Below are positions 9,896 through 18,072 of a DNA stretch of 53,205 bases, one piece after another. Source of the stretch: DASYML01 sp036399835 (lineage in GTDB: Bacteria > Acidobacteriota > Blastocatellia > Pyrinomonadales > Pyrinomonadaceae). Position 1 is the first letter of the stretch. The number at the start of each line of letters is the position of its first letter. Where the stretch lies: the NCBI GenBank assembly GCA_036399835.1, contig DASWMI010000147.1, forward strand, positions 1 to 53,205. The letters run 5' to 3'. Made by a program: the position numbers and the translations under genes. The notes beneath the pieces were generated by a model. That model made no database searches. It saw only the letters and a list, made by a program, of their open reading frames with translations, and was not told the origin of the DNA.

Positions 9896-10711
9896 TTACC
9901 GTTCTCTAGCCTCTGCTTCAAAAATTGCGCGCACGCGCTCAAGGTCTTCCGCCGTATCAACACCTATGGAGGGCTTGTGCGCGGCGATAACCTTGATGAC
10001 GGCCAGGCTTTCGAGGACGCGCAGTTGTTCGAGTGATTCAGTGCTTTCAAGCTCGGATTGCGGCCACGAGGCATATTCTAACAAAAAGCTGCGACGGTAG
10101 ACATAAAGCCCAGTGTGTTTGCGAAAAATGGAAAGCAGAGAGGGGTCATCCGCGAGCGCCTTGGCGAGCGTGCCGTGATGGCGCACCGCCTCGCGCGGAT
10201 AAGGGATGGGCGAACGGGAGAAATAGAGAGCGCGGCCCGTCCCGTCCACGACGACCTTGACGACATCCGGGTTGAACACATCCGCGGCATCCGTCAGCGG
10301 CTCGCAGGTCGTCACGACCGAGATCTCTTGCGCTGCCTTCAACTCTTCCACGGCCCGCTCAATCGTCCGCGGCGAGATCAGCGGCTCGTCGCCCTGCACG
10401 TTGACGATTATCTCAAAGCCTTCGAGACGGGCCGCCACTTCGGCCAGGCGGTCGCTGCCGCTCGCGTGGTCGCTCCTCGTCATCAGGACCTCGTAGCCCG
10501 CCCGCTCGACCGTCTCGAAGATGCGCCTGTCATCCGTGGCGACGATGGCGCGTTGGACGTTGATGGCTGATAGGGCGCGCTCAACGACATGCAGAATCAT
10601 CGGACGACCCATGATTTCCAGTAAAGGCTTGCCCGGGAGTCTGGTGGAAGAGAAGCGTGCGGGAATGACGGCGACTGCGTTTGGCTGAGGAGTTGAGTCC
10701 GTGCGGTTCAC
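9896..10711 (-). CDS. kdsB: CMP-KDO synthetase
   Basis: Activates KDO with CTP to CMP-KDO for transfer to lipid A. The protein has 271 residues. The nucleotide-binding start is AVIPARFSSTRLPGKPL. Other family blocks are MILHVVERA, VATDDRRI, MTRSDHASGSDRLAE, NVQGDEPLI and FSRSPIPYPRE, followed by HTGLYVYRRSFL and GVDTAEDLERV. The start is GTG at 10711; the 11 residues before AVIPARF are non-conserved, and no better ATG exists. With kdsA and kdsC at 1430-5164 it completes three of the CMP-KDO steps within 10 kb. The arabinose-5-phosphate isomerase is not in the window. Confidence 0.95.
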   Translation of the reverse strand: MNRTDSTPQPNAVAVIPARFSSTRLPGKPLLEIMGRPMILHVVERALSAINVQRAIVATDDRRIFETVERAGYEVLMTRSDHASGSDRLAEVAARLEGFEIIVNVQGDEPLISPRTIERAVEELKAAQEISVVTTCEPLTDAADVFNPDVVKVVVDGTGRALYFSRSPIPYPREAVRHHGTLAKALADDPSLLSIFRKHTGLYVYRRSFLLEYASWPQSELESTESLEQLRVLESLAVIKVIAAHKPSIGVDTAEDLERVRAIFEAEARER

Positions 10712-10728
10712 GGGACAACAGGATAGTG

Positions 10729-10870
10729 CGCACGCGCGGCGCTGTCAATGAAAAGTCCGAGAGTCTGAGAGTCTGTAGTCAACAGACAAAAGCTCCGGGC
10801 CTTTGACTCTTCAGACTCTCGGACTCCGGACTCTCAGACTTCTCGTGTTTGACAGCGCCGCGCGTGCGCG
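10729..10870. repeat. Inverted-word element, GAGTCTG type, with GC-rich outer arms
   Basis: GTCCGAGAGTCTGAGAGTCTG (near 10755-10775) pairs with CAGACTCTCGGACTC and GGACTCTCAGACTTCTC (10812-10844). Outside them lie near-identical GC-rich inverted arms of about 20 bases: GCGCACGCGCGG...TGTCAA (from 10729) and TTGACAGCGCCGCGCGTGCGC (ending 10869). It fills the space between divergent kdsB and the cysteine synthase gene. Confidence 0.75.
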
Positions 10871-10945
10871 TTTACCATGCAGTTACCGCAAAGTTTTTGT
10901 AATGAAAGCTCTTGATAGACTGTGCAATTCTGGTTAAGAAACTGA

Positions 10946-11869
10946 ATGCCGCCTGGGATTACCGAGAATATTATTGATCTGGTCGGGAATACTCCGCTGC
11001 TTCACCTTGCGCGTTTTGCCAGACCGCCGCTGGCAGACATCTACGCCAAACTGGAATATTGTAATCCCGGCGGCTCCGTCAAAGACCGCGCCGCCCTCGG
11101 TATGATTCTGGATGCGGAACGGAGCGGGCGCTTGCGTCCGGGCTGGACCATTATCGAGCCGACCGCTGGCAATACGGGCATCGGGCTGGCCCTGATTGGC
11201 GTGGCGCGCGGTTATCGCGTTATCCTGTGCGTGCCCGAAGGCTATTCGCGCGAGAAGATGAGGATCATGTTGGCTCTCGGCGGCGAAATCGAGTATGTCT
11301 CGGAGGAGGCGGGGATGGAGGGCGCGATCAAACGCGCTCAAGAGTTGGCCGCAGAGATTAAGGAGAGCTTCGTCCCGCAGCAGTTTGCCAATCCGGCCAA
11401 TCCCTGTTATCACGAACAGACTACCGCGCGCGAGATTGTCGAGCAGATGCAGGGCCAGATTGATGCTGTCGTCATCGGCGCGGGCACAGCCGGGACCTTT
11501 ACGGGTGTCGCGCGTGTCGTCAAGAAGCTGAATCCCAAAACGCTCTGCGTGCTGGTCGAGCCGGAAGGCTCTATCTTCGGCGGCGGCCCGCCCGGTAAGC
11601 ACAAGGTTGAGGGCATCGGGCAAGCTCAATTTATTCCGCCGAACTTGGACCGGACGCTCGCGGATGAGATTATCCTGATTACGGACGATGAAGCCTTTGC
11701 CCACGTCCGCAGGTTAGCCGAGACCGAAGGCGTGCTCGGCGGCGGGTCGAGCGGCGCGGCGGCAGCCGCAGCCTATCGCGTGGCCGAGCGTTTGGGCCAG
11801 GGCAAACGCATCGTCACACTCTTCCCGGACGGCTCGGAACGCTACATGAGCCAGGGAATATTCGATTAG
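10946..11869 (+). CDS. cysK: Cysteine synthase / cystathionine beta-synthase-type PLP enzyme
   Basis: A fold-type II PLP enzyme, 307 residues. IIDLVGNTPLLHLARF opens the family signature. The PLP lysine is K46 in NPGGSVKDRAA, PTAGNTGIGLA binds substrate carboxylate, and GTAGTFTGVARV is the phosphate loop (usual form GTGGT). FPDGSERYMSQGIFD ends the protein. It either makes cysteine from O-acetylserine and sulfide or, given the cystathionine gamma enzyme 68 bases downstream, makes cystathionine in reverse transsulfuration. Sequence alone does not settle which. No CBS regulatory domain is present. Confidence 0.9.
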   Translation: MPPGITENIIDLVGNTPLLHLARFARPPLADIYAKLEYCNPGGSVKDRAALGMILDAERSGRLRPGWTIIEPTAGNTGIGLALIGVARGYRVILCVPEGYSREKMRIMLALGGEIEYVSEEAGMEGAIKRAQELAAEIKESFVPQQFANPANPCYHEQTTAREIVEQMQGQIDAVVIGAGTAGTFTGVARVVKKLNPKTLCVLVEPEGSIFGGGPPGKHKVEGIGQAQFIPPNLDRTLADEIILITDDEAFAHVRRLAETEGVLGGGSSGAAAAAAYRVAERLGQGKRIVTLFPDGSERYMSQGIFD

Positions 11870-11930
11870 TGACAAGCGACAGGTGACAGGTCATAAGATA
11901 AAAACTTGTTCGCGCCTGTCGCCTATTACG
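11869..11930 (+). repeat. Inverted-word element, TGACAGG type with GATAAAAAC core
   Basis: GTGACAAGCGACAGGTGACAGG (11870-11890), then AAGATAAAAACTTG as the loop region, then GCGCCTGTCGCC (11911-11922) as the complementary arm. It sits immediately after the stop of the cysteine synthase gene and before the next start. The core matches 13079, 45791 and 51541. Confidence 0.7.
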
Positions 11931-11937
11931 GAGTTTT

Positions 11938-13077
11938 ATGGGTTTCGCAACATTGGCAGTTCACGGCGGGCAGGAGCCGGACCCGACGACGGGCGCGGTC
12001 ACGGTCCCGATTTATCAAACTTCGACCTACGCGCAGGATGGCCTGGGTCGGAATAAGGGCTACGAGTATGCGCGCACGCAGAACCCGACGCGGGCTGCCC
12101 TGGAGCGCAACATCGCCGCGCTCGAAGGCGCGCGCTTCGGCTTTGCCTTCGCTTCCGGGATGGCCGCCATTGATGCCACGCTCCGTTTAATCAAGGCCGG
12201 AGAGCACGTCATCGTCTCGGATAACACATACGGCGGGACCTATCGGCTCTTTAGCCGTATTCTCTCGAACTACAATATCGAGTTCGATTATATTGACACG
12301 TCGGATATTTCCAGTGTAGAAGCGGCCATCAGACCGAACACGCGGATGGTCTTTGTCGAAACGCCGACCAATCCCGTGATGATACTGACGGACCTCAAGG
12401 CCGTCTCCGAGATAGCGCACGCGGCGGGCGCACGGGTCGTCTGCGACAACACCTTTATGTCGCCTTACCTGCAAAGACCCCTTGAGTTTGGCGTCGATAT
12501 AGTGGTCCATTCGACGACTAAATATTTGAACGGCCATTCGGACGGGGTGGGCGGTATCGCCGTCCTCAATCATGAAGAGGATGCCGAATGGCTCGGCTTC
12601 GTGCAGAATGGAGTCGGGGCGATTCTTTCGCCTTTCGATTCCTGGCTGGTCCTGCGAGGAACGAAGACGCTGGCCCTGCGCATGGAGCAGCATGATAAAT
12701 CTGGCCGCGCCGTCGCAGCCTTTCTCGAAGAGCATCCGAAGGTGCAGAAAATTTATTATCCCGGCTCTCTCTCGCACAGCCAGCACGAGCTTGCCAAACG
12801 CCAGCAAAAGGGTTTCGGCGGGATGGTCTCTTTCGATGTCGGCTCGCTCGCGGCTGCGCGCACGGTGCTCGAATCTGTTAAGCTATGCACGCTGGCGGAA
12901 AGCCTCGGCGGGGTTGAGACCCTGATCTCGCATCCGGCGACGATGACGCACGCCTCAGTTCTGCCGGAGACGCGCGAACGGCTCGGCATTACAGACGGGC
13001 TGGTGCGTATCTCCGTCGGCGTAGAGGATACGGATGACATCATCGCCGATCTGGACCAGGCGCTCGGAAAGCTGTAG
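11938..13077 (+). CDS. Cystathionine gamma-synthase/gamma-lyase family enzyme
   Basis: A Cys/Met-metabolism PLP enzyme, 379 residues, normal for the family. Visible blocks are ATLAVHGGQEPDPTTGAVTVPIYQTSTY, YEYARTQNPTRAALE, FAFASGMAAI and, for the cofactor, K195 in VVHSTTKYLNGHSD. SLGGVETLISHPATMTHAS and RISVGVEDTDDIIADL close it. Paired with the upstream CBS/CysK-type gene it probably acts in transsulfuration, either cystathionine to cysteine (lyase) or O-acyl-homoserine to cystathionine (synthase). The operon order resembles mccA-mccB of Bacillus, which favours reverse transsulfuration, but this is inference. Confidence 0.9.
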   Translation: MGFATLAVHGGQEPDPTTGAVTVPIYQTSTYAQDGLGRNKGYEYARTQNPTRAALERNIAALEGARFGFAFASGMAAIDATLRLIKAGEHVIVSDNTYGGTYRLFSRILSNYNIEFDYIDTSDISSVEAAIRPNTRMVFVETPTNPVMILTDLKAVSEIAHAAGARVVCDNTFMSPYLQRPLEFGVDIVVHSTTKYLNGHSDGVGGIAVLNHEEDAEWLGFVQNGVGAILSPFDSWLVLRGTKTLALRMEQHDKSGRAVAAFLEEHPKVQKIYYPGSLSHSQHELAKRQQKGFGGMVSFDVGSLAAARTVLESVKLCTLAESLGGVETLISHPATMTHASVLPETRERLGITDGLVRISVGVEDTDDIIADLDQALGKL

Positions 13078-13078
13078 C

Positions 13079-13149
13079 AAGTGACAAGTGGCGGATGACA
13101 AGATAAAATCTCGCTGGCTCTTGTCACTCGTCGCTCGTCGCCTGTCACC
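13079..13149 (+). repeat. Inverted-word element, TGACAAG/TCGTCGC type with GATAAAA core
   Basis: GTGACAAGTGGCGGATGACA, then AGATAAAATCT, then TTGTCACTCGTCGCTCGTCG and CCTGTCACC. The right arm holds three to four 7-base words (TCACTCG, TCGCTCG, TCGCCTG). It fills the spacer between the cystathionine enzyme and the phosphatase. Confidence 0.7.
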
Positions 13150-13154
13150 AACTT

Positions 13155-14090
13155 ATGATTGTAGAGCTATACGCTAAAACCGATGTGGGTCGCGTCAGGC
13201 GCGGCAACGAGGACAACTTCCTCCTGCTTGATCTCTCGACCAACAAAAACTGGACCGGCTCTGACGGCGCAGAGTCGCCGCCCGAACTGCGCCGTTTCGA
13301 GATGGGCGAAAGAGGGCTGGTCCTGGTCGTCTCGGACGGGATGGGGGGCGCGCTCGCGGGCGATGTGGCGAGCCGGATGGCCGTCGAGAGCGTGCGCGAG
13401 ATGCTGGTCGGGAGCGATAACGGCGAAGCCGGCAACTGCTCTGAAGAGGCTCCCCTGGTCGAGTGCCTGCGCAATGCGACCGTCTATGCGAACCTCGCGA
13501 TTCATCATCGCAGCCAGGAGGACGCGCAGTGTTCCGGGATGGGTGCGACCTTCACGGGCGCAGCCGTCAAGGACGACATGCTAGACCTGGTCCAGATTGG
13601 CGATAGCCGAGCTTACGTCCTGCGCGGCAACCATCTCCGGCTCGCCACCAAGGACCAGTCTCTGGTCCAGCAGCTTGTTGACGTGGGCCAGATTAGCGAG
13701 GAAGAGGCCGAGACGCACATGTTCCGCAACGTTATCTTGCAGGCGCTCGGCGCGCAGAGCGAGATAACGCCCGTCACTGGCCGCATACGCATCAGGCGCG
13801 GCGACATTCTCCTGCTGTGCAGCGACGGTCTGTCAGGCAAGCTGCGGCTGGAAGATATTCAGCAGATTCTGGAGCAGTCCGGGGGCGATCTGGCGGCTGC
13901 CTGCAAGGTGCTGGTTGACGAAGCCAACAATCGCGGCGGCGAAGATAACATCACTGTCGTCATCGCGCGCTTTACGGGCGACGACCTGCCGGAGCCTGGA
14001 AGAGACCGCGTTACCGTAGAGCTTCCGCCGCTCGAAGAGGACACCACGCTGGACGATTACGGCAATGAGGATGATACGGAGACGCAGTAA
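13155..14090 (+). CDS. PP2C-type Ser/Thr protein phosphatase
   Basis: A PPM/PP2C metal-dependent phosphatase of 311 residues, without a membrane span. Conserved metal-site motifs are present: TDVGRVRRGNEDN (9-21), VVSDGMGG with D61, GMGATFTGA, QIGDSRAYVLRG, LLLCSDGLSG and GGEDNITVVIARF. A short acidic tail ends DDTETQ. It removes phosphate from Ser/Thr of proteins and normally opposes Hanks-type kinases. The only such kinase in view is at 5359 on the other strand, so a pairing is inference. The initiation site has only a weak ribosome site in the repeat-rich spacer upstream. Confidence 0.94.
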   Translation: MIVELYAKTDVGRVRRGNEDNFLLLDLSTNKNWTGSDGAESPPELRRFEMGERGLVLVVSDGMGGALAGDVASRMAVESVREMLVGSDNGEAGNCSEEAPLVECLRNATVYANLAIHHRSQEDAQCSGMGATFTGAAVKDDMLDLVQIGDSRAYVLRGNHLRLATKDQSLVQQLVDVGQISEEEAETHMFRNVILQALGAQSEITPVTGRIRIRRGDILLLCSDGLSGKLRLEDIQQILEQSGGDLAAACKVLVDEANNRGGEDNITVVIARFTGDDLPEPGRDRVTVELPPLEEDTTLDDYGNEDDTETQ

Positions 14091-14115
14091 AACCTGATGC
14101 TCTCGATGGCAGTTT

Positions 14116-14150
14116 AAAAGGCGCGGCAATTTCGGATGACCGCGCTTTTT
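14116..14150 (+). terminator. Intrinsic terminator after the phosphatase gene
   Basis: AAAAGGCGCGG (14116-14126) pairs with CCGCGC-TTTT (14140-14149), with one bulged G, over a 13-base loop, and TTTTTG follows. It lies 26 bases after the phosphatase stop. Confidence 0.75.
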
Positions 14151-14453
14151 GTTTAAGCACTCGCGGCATGATGGATTAAACCGATTGACGATGGTCGCAG
14201 GCAAACGCAACATCCGGCCCGCTTCCCTGTGCAGTTTCAATTTGTAGATGAAAGGTTAACTCTTCATCATCATCTTTATCCCGCAAATGTTTGGCCCGTT
14301 CGCGTCTTGCCCTGTGCAGTCAAACTTTACTTTCGGTGGTCAAGAATTCTAACCCATGAGACTCGCGCGCCAGCCCTTTCCGTTGGCGATAAAAATCGGA
14401 TAACGGATGAACGTCTCGCGCGCGCCAAGATAAATCGGAGGATACGCTGAATA
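14151..14453. other. Spacer without a gene
   Basis: About 300 bases between the phosphatase terminator and the secreted protein. It holds no convincing frame. CCCTGTGCAGT occurs twice (near 14226 and 14311) in loosely similar surroundings beginning GGCCCG, a weak direct repeat of unknown meaning. AATCGGAGGATACG just before 14454 supplies the next gene's ribosome site. Confidence 0.5.
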
Positions 14454-15245
14454 ATGTTACGCACATCGTTTACAAGAAAATCCCTCTCTCTAGTCTGCTG
14501 CTGTCTGGCCGCGTTGGCTTTGATAGTTAACGCCGCGTCAGTTCCCGCACGCGCAGATGACCTGACGGGCCGCGAGCTTTTAAGCGTCACGCGCGTCGCG
14601 CACGGCGGCGCTGACTACGCGGGGCTTCAGAATGTCACGGTCAAGGCCAACGGCTTTGTCAACATCGCGGCCTTTACGGGTGGCGGCGGTAATCCGCTCG
14701 GCGCGGCGGTCGAACTCAAGCTGAACCTGACGGACGTACAGGACAAACAGGGACGCAGACGCCTCGACATAGCTCCCGCGGGCGCGATGATTGCTGGTCC
14801 AACCTACTTTGTCTACACAGGCTCGGAAGGCGGCGGGATGTTTTCCGGCAACCCTTTTCGCGTGGCCGAAATCGCCGCCTCGCGCCACTGGGCGATGATG
14901 GGTTTTGACACGCTCAACCGCGCCATCGAAGGCCAACTGGCGACGGCGCGTCAGAAGGACGAGGGCAGCGATTATGTCGTCGAGGTCAAGTTCAGTCCGC
15001 AGGATACCGTGCGCTACTGGATTAACAAGCAGAGTTTCCTGATTGACAAGGTCGTCACGCGCTATAACAGCAAGGTGATGATCGAGGAAGAGCGGAGCGA
15101 CTACAGGCGCGCGGGCTGCATGATGTTGCCCTTTCACGTCGTCACCAGATTGCAGGGCCAGCGCGTCGCGGACCTCGCGCTTGAGAGCTACGATCTGACG
15201 TCTGAAGTTCCGGCTGCGCGTTTCACGCTCTCGGCCACACCATAA
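14454..15245 (+). CDS. Exported LolA/LolB-like protein, unknown function
   Basis: 263 residues with a long signal peptide (about 1-35, ending VPARADD). The mature part is beta-rich: NVTVKANGFVNI, VELKLNLTDVQDKQGRRRLDI, YFVYTGSEGG, TVRYWINKQSFLIDKVVTRY and MLPFHVVTRLQGQRVADLALESYDL. The order, a modified substrate, a statement of residue fate, then a restated dependency on polarity-changing strands, is like outer-membrane lipoprotein-sorting (LolA-fold) proteins of acidobacteria. No lipobox Cys is seen. The function is unproven. A GGAGG site is 12 bases before the ATG. It stands alone and ends at a strong terminator. Confidence 0.72.
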   Translation: MLRTSFTRKSLSLVCCCLAALALIVNAASVPARADDLTGRELLSVTRVAHGGADYAGLQNVTVKANGFVNIAAFTGGGGNPLGAAVELKLNLTDVQDKQGRRRLDIAPAGAMIAGPTYFVYTGSEGGGMFSGNPFRVAEIAASRHWAMMGFDTLNRAIEGQLATARQKDEGSDYVVEVKFSPQDTVRYWINKQSFLIDKVVTRYNSKVMIEEERSDYRRAGCMMLPFHVVTRLQGQRVADLALESYDLTSEVPAARFTLSATP

Positions 15246-15283
15246 ACAAGCCATCCCAAACCTGCTGCTTCCGCTTGAGCTGA

Positions 15284-15336
15284 AAAAAGCCTCCGGCGCG
15301 TGTCCATCAAATTGGTTCACGCGCCGGAGGCTTTTT
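15284..15336. terminator. Strong bidirectional intrinsic terminator
   Basis: A perfect 19-bp stem (AAAAAGCCTCCGGCGCGTG at 15284-15302 with CACGCGCCGGAGGCTTTTT at 15318-15336) and a 15-base loop. A-run and T-run on opposite sides let it serve both the plus-strand secreted protein gene and the convergent nfeD gene. Confidence 0.93.
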
Positions 15337-15358
15337 CTTTATCTTGACAGCCTTGCCT

Positions 15359-15868
15359 TTAACTTCCGTCTGACCTTTCAGGGAGCTGCGCTTCGCGCCA
15401 ATCCCTGCCCTGCCCCAGGCGGCGCACGTAGATGGATGCACCCTGCACTCTCTCAACCTCTACGCGGTCTCCGGCCTCCAGAGGCTCTTCGCCTTCGACC
15501 GGATAGGCTGTCCACGTCGAGCCGTAAACCTTGACCGCGCCTTCGTGCAAAGCGCCTCTGCTTGAAGAGACGACTAGCCCGACCTTTCCAGGCAGCGATT
15601 CGACTCCCGTCTTGAGGCTGTCGCCCGTTTTCTCGCGCGAAAAATAGTTGACGAAGATGGTGCGCGAAGCGGCTGTCAGCGCGATGGAGACAAAAGCGAA
15701 GATGAGGAATTGCAGCGGCAGGCTTTCGAGGCCGAGGATTCCGGCGAGCGCAGCGGCGAGCGCGCCGACGCCGAACCACAGCAGGACAAACCCCGGCGTA
15801 AAGACTTCGGCAATAATCAGGATGATGCCGAGGATGGCCCAGATAATCCATGTCAGAGAGTTGTCCAT
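15359..15868 (-). CDS. NfeD-family membrane protein (short form)
   Basis: 169 residues. Three to four hydrophobic spans fill residues 5-75 (TWIIWAILGIILIIAEVFTP, LLWFGVGALAAALAGILG and FLIFAFVSIALTAASR). An OB-fold soluble domain follows, with LPGKVGLVVSSS, GAVKVYGSTWTAYP and GDRVEVERVQGASIYVRRL. This is the short NfeD1b type, which lacks the serine protease domain and usually pairs with a stomatin/flotillin-type SPFH protein; none is next to it here. The likely role is in membrane microdomains or membrane quality control. It is convergent with the upstream gene and shares the 15284 terminator. Confidence 0.85.
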   Translation of the reverse strand: MDNSLTWIIWAILGIILIIAEVFTPGFVLLWFGVGALAAALAGILGLESLPLQFLIFAFVSIALTAASRTIFVNYFSREKTGDSLKTGVESLPGKVGLVVSSSRGALHEGAVKVYGSTWTAYPVEGEEPLEAGDRVEVERVQGASIYVRRLGQGRDWREAQLPERSDGS

Positions 15869-15910
15869 CTCAATTCTCGCGCCCGCGCAAACGCTTCTGC
15901 CCGTACTTCA

Positions 15911-16831
15911 TCAGCCTTTGAAAAGATTCTTCATGACAAACCAGACGTTGGCCGGACGCTCGGCCAGTCGCCGCATAAAATAAGGATACCAGTGCTTGCC
16001 GTATGGCACATAGACGCGCATCTTGTAAGCCTTGCGCACGAGCTGCTCCTGTAGGTCGCGCCGCACGCCGTAGAGCATCTGGAACTCGAACGAGTCCTTG
16101 CCGATGCCTTCTTGTTTGCAGAAAGCCATCGTCGCGTTAATCATCTTCGGGTCGTGCGTCGCGATGCCGTGATAGATGCCGCTCTTGAGCAGCAGCTTCA
16201 TGACGCGCACGTAGTTCTGGTCCACATCTTTTTTATCCGGGAAAGCGACCTCCGGCGGCTCGTTGTACGCGCCCTTGCAGATGCGTATGCGCGCGGGAAT
16301 TTTCAGCATCTCCTCGACATCCGCCAGCGTGCGCCGCAGATAAGCCTGTAGGACTATCCCGACATCGTTCAGGCCGAACTCGCTGCGCAGGCGTTTGAAG
16401 ATGTCAATCGTGACCTGCGTGACGTTCGAGCCTTCCATGTCTATGCGGACGAAGTTGCCGCGACGCGCGGCATCTTCCACCACGGCCCGCGCATTCCTGT
16501 AAGCCAGCTCAGGGTCAATCTCAAGGCCGAACTGCGTCAGCTTGATCGAGATGTTCGAGCGAATCCCCGTCTCGTCAATGCGCGCCAGAATCTTTCTGTA
16601 TTCGCGCACTTCCTCTTCAGTCTCTTCGCGGCTCGTCACCGATTCGTTGAGATGGTCGAACGAGGCCGTACACCCGCGCGCGTTAATCTCGCGTATGGCG
16701 CGGATGGCTTCCTCTATATCTTCGCCCGCGACAAAGCGCGTCGTCATCTTTTTAAAGGGACGAAAGCGCGAGGCGAAGTCTTTCAACCCTTCCTGGCGAG
16801 CAAGGTAGAGCAGCGTGCTTCTGGCAACCAT
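15911..16831 (-). CDS. Proline dehydrogenase (monofunctional)
   Basis: FAD enzyme oxidising proline to pyrroline-5-carboxylate, the first step of proline use. It is a 306-residue (beta/alpha)8 barrel, the typical length for the stand-alone bacterial enzyme. Visible conserved stretches are SIKLTQFGLEID, VRIDMEGSN, VGIVLQAYLRRT, RICKGAYNEP, IATHDPKMI, EFQMLYGVRRDLQ, VYVPYG and the terminal Y-x-x-RRLAERP. The substrate-binding RRxxER core is intact (RRLAER). No aldehyde dehydrogenase domain or partner is in view. It is followed by nfeD on the same strand about 42 bases on. Confidence 0.94.
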   Translation of the reverse strand: MVARSTLLYLARQEGLKDFASRFRPFKKMTTRFVAGEDIEEAIRAIREINARGCTASFDHLNESVTSREETEEEVREYRKILARIDETGIRSNISIKLTQFGLEIDPELAYRNARAVVEDAARRGNFVRIDMEGSNVTQVTIDIFKRLRSEFGLNDVGIVLQAYLRRTLADVEEMLKIPARIRICKGAYNEPPEVAFPDKKDVDQNYVRVMKLLLKSGIYHGIATHDPKMINATMAFCKQEGIGKDSFEFQMLYGVRRDLQEQLVRKAYKMRVYVPYGKHWYPYFMRRLAERPANVWFVMKNLFKG

Positions 16832-16845
16832 TGTTCGGGCGAGAG

Positions 16846-16925
16846 GACTCGAAATCCTTAACGCTTGAATCGTGAATCAAAGCCGCTTTTTCTCTTCACG
16901 GTTGAGCGTCTGACGATTTCGAGTC
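16846..16925. repeat. Inverted repeat upstream of proline dehydrogenase
   Basis: GACTCGAAATC (16846-16856) and GATTTCGAGTC (16915-16925) are a perfect 11-bp inverted pair. Inside, AACGCTTGAATCGTGAA and TTCACGGTTGAGCG are partly complementary. It may be a regulatory hairpin or an unusual member of the spacer repeat family. The following 16926-17091 shows nothing further. Confidence 0.55.
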
Positions 16926-17091
16926 TTTTCACCATCCACCCCTTTCAACATTTTCCTCGGCGCTTACAGCTTGTCACTCATCATTGCTGTGGTATGCTTA
17001 GCGGAGCACTTCAGCATCTCGTTTTGCAATTTCAATCCATCACAGGAGCCGACAGATTCAAGCGTCCGCCCGGAGGGTCGAAGCCTAATTT

Positions 17092-17427
17092 ATGCGCTGG
17101 AAGCTGATACTCATCGTTTCGCTGCTCGCGGCTGTGGTCGGCGCGGGCGCGACGCTGATTATTATCACAACCCTCTTCGGCTCTGAGCAGAGCCTGCGCA
17201 CATCAGACCTCTACGTCATGGGCACGCTCATTTTTCCCGTGGCGGCCATTACCTTTGCGGGCTTCTTCGTCTATCGGCACACGGCGCGCAGGCGTCCGCT
17301 TCAAGCTCTCCTGACGGCCCTGCTCTCTACATTCCTGACGTTGACAGCCCTTTTAGCCAGCTCGATTTTTCTCTCCAGGCCGGTGCTCGCGCCAACCCCG
17401 CCGCCCGTCCAGCGCAATATCGGATAA
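17092..17427 (+). CDS. Small three-span membrane protein, unknown function
   Basis: 111 residues with three predicted membrane spans: about 4-26 (LILIVSLLAAVVGAGATLIII), 42-62 (YVMGTLIFPVAAITFAGFFVY) and 72-93 (ALLTALLSTFLTLTALLASSI). Positively charged RHTARRRP sits between the second and third, suggesting that loop is cytoplasmic. The C-terminus is proline-rich (APTPPPVQ). I do not recognise a family. It is isolated: the neighbours on both sides are on the other strand. A GGAGG is about 15 bases before the ATG, further than usual. Confidence 0.6.
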   Translation: MRWKLILIVSLLAAVVGAGATLIIITTLFGSEQSLRTSDLYVMGTLIFPVAAITFAGFFVYRHTARRRPLQALLTALLSTFLTLTALLASSIFLSRPVLAPTPPPVQRNIG

Positions 17428-17485
17428 AGATTGACCTCAGCATAAGTGATGAAAGCTCTGCGCGCAAACATCAACACAGATTCCC

Positions 17486-18067
17486 TTAGCCCTCTTCGCG
17501 CTGGCCCAGACCTATCGCCTGCTGGTGCGGCTTGAGCGCGTCAATCACAAAACGTATATGCTCGTCGAGGTCAACGCCCAACTCCAAAACTCCCTGCCTG
17601 ATGTCTTCTCGATTGACGGTTCGCGCGAAAGCCTTGTCCTTCAACTTCTTTTTGACTGAAGAGACTTCCAGATCATCCAGGCTGCGCGAAGGGCGGACCA
17701 GCGAGCAGGCGACCAGAAAACCGCACAGCTCGTCTGTCGCAAAGAGCGTCTTCGCCATCTGCGTGTCTCGCGGGACGCCCGTATAGGTCGCGTGGCCCAT
17801 GATGGCGCGAATCAAATGTTCCGGATAGCCGCGACCGCAGAGGATGTTTGCGCCCGTGTAGGGATGCTGGTCCATTGTGGGAAACATCTCGTAATCAAAG
17901 TCATGCAGCATCCCCGTGATGCCCCACTCCTCGACGTCCGCATCCGGCCCGCCGTACCTCGGAGCGCAGGCGCGCATCGCGGCCTCGACCGCCAGCGCAT
18001 GTTTGCGCAAGCTATCGCCCTGCGTGTACTCGCACAACAACTCCCAGGCATCTTCTCTCTTCAACAT
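17486..18067 (-). CDS. HD-domain hydrolase
   Basis: 193 residues of a small metal-dependent phosphohydrolase. The HD set is visible: H23 (RKHALAVE), H55-D56 (GMLHDFDYE), H68 (DQHPYTG), H92 (IMGHATYTG) and D112 (FATDELCGF). Family members hydrolyse phosphoesters such as nucleotides; the exact substrate is unknown. The MGHATYTGVPRDTQMAKTLFATDELCG order is characteristic of a widespread uncharacterised bacterial HD group. It lies between convergent genes, and the spacer to the acyl-CoA dehydrogenase carries an inverted-word element. Confidence 0.85.
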   Translation of the reverse strand: MLKREDAWELLCEYTQGDSLRKHALAVEAAMRACAPRYGGPDADVEEWGITGMLHDFDYEMFPTMDQHPYTGANILCGRGYPEHLIRAIMGHATYTGVPRDTQMAKTLFATDELCGFLVACSLVRPSRSLDDLEVSSVKKKLKDKAFARTVNREDIRQGVLELGVDLDEHIRFVIDALKPHQQAIGLGQREEG

Positions 18068-18072
18068 AGAAA

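Noticed and set aside
10729..10870. Insertion sequence
   Set aside because: Inverted ends without any transposase frame; 140 bases only. A non-autonomous element remains possible and is listed as a finding.
11869..13149. CRISPR array
   Set aside because: The repeats are degenerate 7-base words in inverted arms, without regular spacers of unique sequence or nearby cas genes.
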